A stretch of DNA of 16,774 nt, from positions 1-16,774 of the forward strand of contig JACQIJ010000012.1 of the NCBI GenBank assembly GCA_016198545.1, given 5' to 3'. Both the position numbers and the translations under genes were made by a program. This document shows, piece after piece, positions 12,994 to 16,774 of this stretch. Position 1 is the stretch's first letter; each line of letters starts with the position of its first letter. Under the pieces are notes generated by a model, which was not told where the DNA came from, did not search any database, and worked only from the letters and a program-made list of their open reading frames with translations. The stretch is from Pseudomonadota bacterium. GTDB lineage: Bacteria; Pseudomonadota; Alphaproteobacteria; Micavibrionales; Micavibrionaceae.

Positions 12994-14310
12994 ATGGGCA
13001 AGGCGACGGCTATCATAAAGGAAACGATGGAAAACGGTTTTTTTATGCAATCTCTTGAAGATCATGACCCGGATATTTTCGGCGCCATCCGCCATGAACT
13101 GACGCGCCAGCAGACGCAGATTGAGCTTATTGCCAGCGAAAACATCGTTTCCCGCGCCGTGCTGGAGGCGCAGGGGTCGGTGATGACCAACAAATATGCC
13201 GAAGGCTACCCCGGCAAGCGTTATTATGGCGGCTGCGAATACATGGACGTGGCGGAAAGCCTTGCGCAGGAACGGGCGAAAAAGCTGTTTGGCTGCGGCT
13301 TTGCCAACGTGCAGCCGCATTCGGGCGCGCAGGCCAACCAGGCTGTTTTCATGGCGCTGCTGCAGCCGGGAGATACGATCCTGGGCATGGCCCTTGCTTC
13401 CGGCGGTCACCTGACCCACGGGGCTGCGCCGAACCAGTCAGGAAAGTGGTTCAAGGCGGTTCAGTACGGGGTTCGCCGCGACGATGCGCTCATTGATTAT
13501 GATGAGGTGGAACGTCTGGCAAAGGAACACAGACCGAAAATGATTATCGCCGGCGCGTCGGCCTATCCGCGTGTCATAGACTGGAAACGTTTCCGGGCCA
13601 TCGCCGATGAAACCGGGGCTTGCCTGCTGGTGGATATGGCCCACTATGCGGGCCTGATCGCCGGCGGCGCGTATCCTAGTCCCGTTCCGCACGCCCATGT
13701 CACGACGACCACGACCCACAAAACCCTGCGCGGACCGCGCGGCGGGATGGTTCTGACGAATGACGAGGAAATTGCGAAGAAAATCAATTCCGCCGTGTTT
13801 CCGGGCCTGCAGGGGGGACCGCTGATGCACGTCATTGCGGCAAAGGCCGTTTGCTTCGGGGAGGCCTTGCAGCCTTCCTTCAGGCAATACGCGCAGGCCA
13901 TTGTCGAAAATGCCAAAATTTTGGCCGGGGTTCTGAAAGATGGAGGTCTCGATATTGTTTCCCGTGGAACAGACAGCCATATCGTCCTTGTCGACCTGCG
14001 CCCGAAAAAATTGACCGGAAATATTACAGAATCTTCCCTTGAGCGGGCCGGCATGACCTGCAACAAGAACGCCGTGCCGTATGACCCGGAAAAACCAATG
14101 GTTACCAGCGGTGTGCGGCTGGGAACGCCCGCGGCCACGACGCGCGGCTTCGGTCCGGCGGAATGGAAGCAGACGGGCCAGATGATCGTCGAAACGCTTG
14201 AGGGGCTCTCAAAAAACGGTTCTGATAAAAATCTTATTATTGAGAAAGAGATGCGCCAAAAAGTTAAAGCATTGTGCGAGCGTTTCCCGATCTATGGAGG
14301 CCTGATGTAA
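12994..14310 (+). CDS. glyA: Serine hydroxymethyltransferase
   Basis: This PLP enzyme converts serine and tetrahydrofolate to glycine and 5,10-methylene-tetrahydrofolate in the cytoplasm. Landmarks in the 438-aa frame are ELIASENIVS (44-53), NKYAEGYPGKRYYGG (66-80), LLVDMAHYAGLIAGG with Asp214 and His217, and TTTTTHKTLRGPRGG with the PLP-binding Lys243. The start at 12994 lies three bases after rpiB and has GGGGA upstream. A second ATG at 13027 (MENGFFMQSL) has AAAGGA in front and would remove an 11-residue extension that most homologues lack in this form, so it is a real alternative. The stop overlaps the nrdR start as TAATG. Confidence 0.97.
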   Translation: MGKATAIIKETMENGFFMQSLEDHDPDIFGAIRHELTRQQTQIELIASENIVSRAVLEAQGSVMTNKYAEGYPGKRYYGGCEYMDVAESLAQERAKKLFGCGFANVQPHSGAQANQAVFMALLQPGDTILGMALASGGHLTHGAAPNQSGKWFKAVQYGVRRDDALIDYDEVERLAKEHRPKMIIAGASAYPRVIDWKRFRAIADETGACLLVDMAHYAGLIAGGAYPSPVPHAHVTTTTTHKTLRGPRGGMVLTNDEEIAKKINSAVFPGLQGGPLMHVIAAKAVCFGEALQPSFRQYAQAIVENAKILAGVLKDGGLDIVSRGTDSHIVLVDLRPKKLTGNITESSLERAGMTCNKNAVPYDPEKPMVTSGVRLGTPAATTRGFGPAEWKQTGQMIVETLEGLSKNGSDKNLIIEKEMRQKVKALCERFPIYGGLM

Positions 14311-14798
14311 TGCGCTGCCCTTTCTGCGGACATGACGATACGCAGGTGAAGGACTCGCGTCCGTCGGACGAGAGCGCATCCATCCGCCGCCGTCGCGAAT
14401 GTGCGGAATGCGGCGCGCGATTTACGACCTTTGAGCGCGTGCAGCTGCGGGAAATAACCGTCGTGAAGACGGGGGGGCGTAAACAGCCTTTCGAACGCGA
14501 TAAAATCATCCGTTCCATGCAGATAGCCACGCGCAAACGGCCTGTGACGCTGGAGCAGATTGAAAAATCCGCAACCTCCATCGTTCGCCAGCTGGAGAGC
14601 ATGGGGGAGGCTGAAGTCGCATCAAGCCAGATCGGAGAAATGGTTATGAAAGCTCTGGCAAAGCTGGATTCTGTAGCCTTTATCCGTTACGCCTCCGTCT
14701 ACAAGGACTTTCGCAAGCCGGAAGATTTCCAGGCATTTCTCGACGACTGGGAAATCCAGATACCGCACGAAAGTGGCCGCAAAGAGGCTGCGGAATAG
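14310..14798 (+). CDS. nrdR: Transcriptional repressor NrdR
   Basis: This 162-aa regulator represses ribonucleotide reductase genes in response to (d)ATP. An N-terminal zinc ribbon has Cys3 and Cys6 (MRCPFCGH) and Cys31 and Cys34 (RRRECAECGARF). Residues about 49-139 form the ATP cone, beginning VVKTGGRKQPFERDKI and including RYASVYKDFR near its end. A longer frame opens upstream at 14274, but it lies inside glyA. The ATG at 14310 shares a base with the glyA stop (TAATG) and has GGAGG about ten bases upstream. NrdR is usually around 150 aa, so the length is normal. No paired NrdR boxes were seen in the window, so its targets lie elsewhere. Confidence 0.97.
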   Translation: MRCPFCGHDDTQVKDSRPSDESASIRRRRECAECGARFTTFERVQLREITVVKTGGRKQPFERDKIIRSMQIATRKRPVTLEQIEKSATSIVRQLESMGEAEVASSQIGEMVMKALAKLDSVAFIRYASVYKDFRKPEDFQAFLDDWEIQIPHESGRKEAAE

Positions 14799-14899
14799 CA
14801 TTCGCGTTCCATTATTTTCCATGTCTTATTTTTTGGTCGTACTGCGGCATAAAAGCCGCCGGAAACGCTCGTCGTTTCTATCTCCTGTCCTGACTGAGT

Positions 14900-15024
14900 T
14901 CGGCACGCGTCTGAATGCCCGTACGCGGAGCAATGCCTGAAAACAAGGGGCTGGCTGAAACCGTTTTCGATGCCGTTTTCAGGGCAAACCTGAAAAAGGG
15001 AGCAAAGTCCGGCCAGCCTGTTTT
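14900..15024 (+). ncRNA. Candidate structured RNA with alternative pairings
   Basis: GGCTGGC (14949-14955) pairs perfectly with GCCAGCC (15012-15018), followed by a short TTTT run (15021-15024). Inside lies an 11-bp stem with one mismatch (14973-14983 with 14989-14999, loop GCAAA). The left arm of that stem, GTTTTCAGG (14975-14983), can instead pair perfectly over nine bases with CCTGAAAAC (14936-14944). A further CGCGT/ACGCG hairpin lies at 14906-14927. Mutually exclusive stems are typical of attenuators and riboswitches. No known RNA family was recognised and the strand is inferred from the neighbouring genes. Confidence 0.3.
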
Positions 15025-15141
15025 GACTTCCGAAGGCACGAGGAAAAGCGATTTGAATCGGCCCGCAATTCACGGAATTCATATTGGCCCATGACTGTTC
15101 AAATATATCAGTTGTTTAATCCCGTCCAGCCGTTTTCATGC

Positions 15142-15384
15142 AAGAAAAGCATTATTTTTATTTTGCAAACATGAAACGCAGACAGTCCGATTCGCATCTG
15201 AATGCTGCTCCGTGTCGGTTTTTTGCATCTGTTTTTGACACAAAAATATTACGTTTTTGCGTTTCTTTTGCCGCCGGTAGCGTCAAATCCGGCGACAGCC
15301 GCCGCCAGGTCGCAAGCTTTCCTGCCGGTGCTCTTCGTACATCCCTGAACTTTTAATGAGCCGGTAAAGAAAAGCATGAAACGC
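15142..15384 (+). repeat. Pair of 18-bp direct repeats, first copy interrupted
   Basis: AAGAAAAGCATGAAACGC occurs intact at 15367-15384. At 15142-15179 the same two halves, AAGAAAAGCAT and CATGAAACGC, are separated by an AT-rich stretch, so copy 1 equals copy 2 plus 20 bases bounded by a duplicated CAT. The function is unknown. Confidence 0.4.
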
Positions 15385-15452
15385 TTATGTTTTTCAATAA
15401 AACAGTAACAGCATCTCTTGCATTATGACAGGACAGGGAGTATTTATAGCGC

Positions 15453-15926
15453 ATGGAAAAAATTGTCCCCGGTAAAAAGTCTGGTTCAAAAATAGTGCGG
15501 CGCAGCGCAGCCCGGCTTTTTGCCGTGCAGGCTGTTTACCAGATGATTTCAAACGAAGAGCCTTCGGAAAGCGTGGCGCGGGATTTTTTGACCCGGCGCG
15601 CTGGGGAACGGCAGAAAGAAGACGGCCTCACCTCGCTCGATGAGGATCTTTTCGTCATGGTCGTCGGCGGGGTAGGGGAGCGCCGAACGGATCTGGAAGT
15701 CATCGTTTCCGGTGCGCGCACGGACGGAAAGGCGCTTAAAAATGAGACACTTTTGCAATCGCTTCTGCTATGCGGCGCCTTCGAGCTGGTCGCCAACAGT
15801 GAAACGGATGTCCCTGTGATAATTTCAGATTACGTCAACGTGGCGCACGCCTTTTTTGACCGGAACGAGCCGAAGCTGGTTAATGCCATGCTCGACAGCA
15901 TCGCCAAGAATGTAAGAGACGCCTGA
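15453..15926 (+). CDS. nusB: Transcription antitermination protein NusB
   Basis: This 157-aa all-helical RNA-binding protein pairs with NusE (ribosomal protein S10) on boxA RNA and promotes antitermination in rRNA operons. The sequence shows RRSAARLFAVQAVYQM (17-32), LDEDLFVMVVGGV, LKNETLLQSLLLCGAFELV, VPVIISDYVNVAHAFFD and the end PKLVNAMLDSIAKNV, which is the usual NusB order. A basic tail MEKIVPGKKSGSKIV precedes the domain. The nearest Shine-Dalgarno, AGGGAG, lies about 12 bases upstream of the ATG at 15453, rather far, so the exact start is slightly uncertain. The stop overlaps the panB ATG as TGATG, suggesting coupling. Confidence 0.93.
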   Translation: MEKIVPGKKSGSKIVRRSAARLFAVQAVYQMISNEEPSESVARDFLTRRAGERQKEDGLTSLDEDLFVMVVGGVGERRTDLEVIVSGARTDGKALKNETLLQSLLLCGAFELVANSETDVPVIISDYVNVAHAFFDRNEPKLVNAMLDSIAKNVRDA

Positions 15927-16765
15927 TGAGCAGACAGGCTTCAAAACAGAACCGCCACACCGCGCGGGACATATGCGGATTAAAGAGCCGCAAGCAGGCT
16001 TTCGTCTGCCTCACAGCCTATACGGCCACGATGGCGGCGATTGCCGACCGTCACGCCGATGTGCTGCTGGTGGGCGACAGCCTGGGCATGGTCGTTTACG
16101 GATTCGACAGCACCTTGCCCGTGACCCTGGACATGATGATTCTGCACGGACAGGCCGTAACCAGATGTTCCCGGCGGGCGCTTGTTGTTGTCGATATGCC
16201 TTTTGCCTCCTATCAGGAAAGCCCGGAACAGGCCTTCCGCACCGCCGCCCGTATTATGGCTGAAACCGGATGCGGCGCGGTGAAACTCGAAGGCGGCGCA
16301 GAAATGGCGCAGACAATAGCGTTTCTGGTCAAACGGGGGATTCCTGTCATGGGTCACATCGGGCTGCAGCCGCAATCGGTTCACACGACAGGCGGATATC
16401 GTGTCATGGGCCGTTCTGAACCGGAGCAGGAAAAAATTATGGCCGATGCCGATGCCATAAGCAAAGCCGGGGCTTTTTCGGTCGTTCTCGAATGCATGGA
16501 CGAGCAACTGGCAGTCGCAATCACGAAGCGCATCGAAGTGCCAACAATCGGCATTGGCGCTTCCGAATCCTGTGACGGGCAAGTCGTGGTTACCGATGAT
16601 ATTCTAGGACTTACGCCTGGTCCTTATCCTAAGTTCATAAAAACCTACTCTGAACTGGGAAGAGCTATAGATAACACTCTTTCCCGGTTCACTGCCGATC
16701 TCCGCAGCCGGAAATATCCGGGTATGGAAAACACATACTCTGCCAAAAAAAATATTGCAGGCTAA
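15926..16765 (+). CDS. panB: 3-methyl-2-oxobutanoate hydroxymethyltransferase
   Basis: This 279-aa enzyme performs the first committed step of pantothenate (coenzyme A) synthesis: it transfers a hydroxymethyl group from 5,10-methylene-tetrahydrofolate to 3-methyl-2-oxobutanoate. Mg-binding Asp51 (LLVGDSLGMVVYG) and Asp90 (VVVDMPF), Lys120 and Glu122 (AVKLEGG), the HIGLQPQSVHTTGGYRVMGR loop (144-163) and catalytic Glu189 (VVLECMDE) are all present. It ends with the family's TPGPYPKFIKTY region and a short polar tail. The gene is complete, stopping nine bases before the window end. No panC is visible in the window. In many relatives nusB is followed by thiL instead, so the nusB-panB coupling is a local arrangement. 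Confidence 0.97.
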   Translation: MSRQASKQNRHTARDICGLKSRKQAFVCLTAYTATMAAIADRHADVLLVGDSLGMVVYGFDSTLPVTLDMMILHGQAVTRCSRRALVVVDMPFASYQESPEQAFRTAARIMAETGCGAVKLEGGAEMAQTIAFLVKRGIPVMGHIGLQPQSVHTTGGYRVMGRSEPEQEKIMADADAISKAGAFSVVLECMDEQLAVAITKRIEVPTIGIGASESCDGQVVVTDDILGLTPGPYPKFIKTYSELGRAIDNTLSRFTADLRSRKYPGMENTYSAKKNIAG

Positions 16766-16774
16766 TATAGTAAC

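Larger units (their letters stand above)
14799..15452. other. 654-bp gap without a convincing gene between nrdR and nusB
   Basis: No frame here has a credible start, ribosome binding site or recognisable protein. The left half holds a candidate structured RNA. The right half is A/T-rich with scattered T-runs and a pair of short direct repeats. TTGACA at 15235-15240 is a perfect -35 hexamer without a good -10 at normal spacing. In many alphaproteobacteria ribD, ribE, ribBA and ribH stand between nrdR and nusB; none of them is visible here, even as fragments I could recognise. Confidence 0.6.

Noticed and set aside
12661..13419. 252-aa - strand open frame opposite rpiB and glyA
   Set aside because: It is antisense to two well-identified genes and carries no domain or start signal.
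14844..14859. GCGGC-ataaaa-GCCGC hairpin after nrdR as an intrinsic terminator
   Set aside because: The stem is perfect, but no T-run follows it on either strand.
14699..15082. 127-aa - strand frame reaching from the gap into nrdR
   Set aside because: It overlaps nrdR antisense, has no ribosome binding site and crosses the candidate structured RNA. No similarity was recognised.
15138..15356. 72-aa + strand frame in the nrdR-nusB gap
   Set aside because: The ATG lacks a Shine-Dalgarno sequence, the composition is irregular, and the frame crosses one of the short repeats. It is not credible as a gene without homologues.
14799..15452. FMN riboswitch or riboflavin gene remnant in the nrdR-nusB gap
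   Set aside because: AAAGTCCGG and GCCGCCGGTAG resemble small pieces of the RFN element, but they are in the wrong context and the conserved core could not be assembled on the + strand.
1..16774. CRISPR array, insertion sequence or toxin-antitoxin pair
   Set aside because: No regularly spaced repeats, transposase motifs or small paired toxin-like genes were found. The repeats present are palindromes or single pairs.

Overview
The window looks like chromosomal DNA of an alphaproteobacterium of moderate GC content. The proteins read as alphaproteobacterial versions of GatCAB, RuvX, RpiB, GlyA, NrdR, NusB and PanB. The rpiB-glyA-nrdR run preceded by a 66-aa protein is a familiar alphaproteobacterial layout, and one site matches the CtrA box (TTAA-N7-TTAAC) typical of the class. 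A more exact placement would be guesswork. No CRISPR array, insertion sequence or prophage gene was seen.

Region by region: (1) 1-386 holds the 3' end of a glycogen debranching enzyme gene on +. (2) 393-5435 is one long - strand cluster, in transcription order gatC, a two-helix membrane protein, gatA, two secreted eight-cysteine proteins, gatB, and after 132 bp a small 85-aa protein. Within the gat part the genes touch or overlap by a few bases. (3) 5501-5652 is a nested palindromic repeat ending 9 bp before the + strand ruvX. (4) 6251-9803 is a - strand operon: a divergent isoaspartate methyltransferase homologue, a glycerophosphodiester phosphodiesterase and two tandem PAP2/Aur1-type membrane phosphatases. 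(5) tRNA-Cys(GCA) at 9943-10016 is followed by a predicted BTLCP-type cysteine proteinase gene with a CtrA-box-like site upstream. (6) glutaryl-CoA dehydrogenase lies on -, with a second palindromic repeat upstream. (7) 12306-14798 is a + operon: small protein, rpiB, glyA, nrdR. (8) 14799-15452 has no convincing gene, but holds a candidate structured RNA and short repeats. This is where riboflavin genes often sit in related genomes. (9) nusB and panB overlap at TGATG and close the window.

How the genes fit together: the gat genes make the amidotransferase that completes Gln-tRNA and/or Asn-tRNA. The embedded secreted and membrane proteins have no obvious link to that job and are the least explained part of the window. 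The GDPD and PAP2 genes suggest turnover or head-group modification of membrane lipids. The rpiB-glyA-nrdR set covers pentose isomerisation, one-carbon supply and control of ribonucleotide reductase. The most noteworthy signals are the paralogous eight-cysteine pair built from a duplicated four-cysteine module, the two palindromes in divergent promoter regions, the CtrA-like site, and the switch-like alternative pairing between nrdR and nusB.
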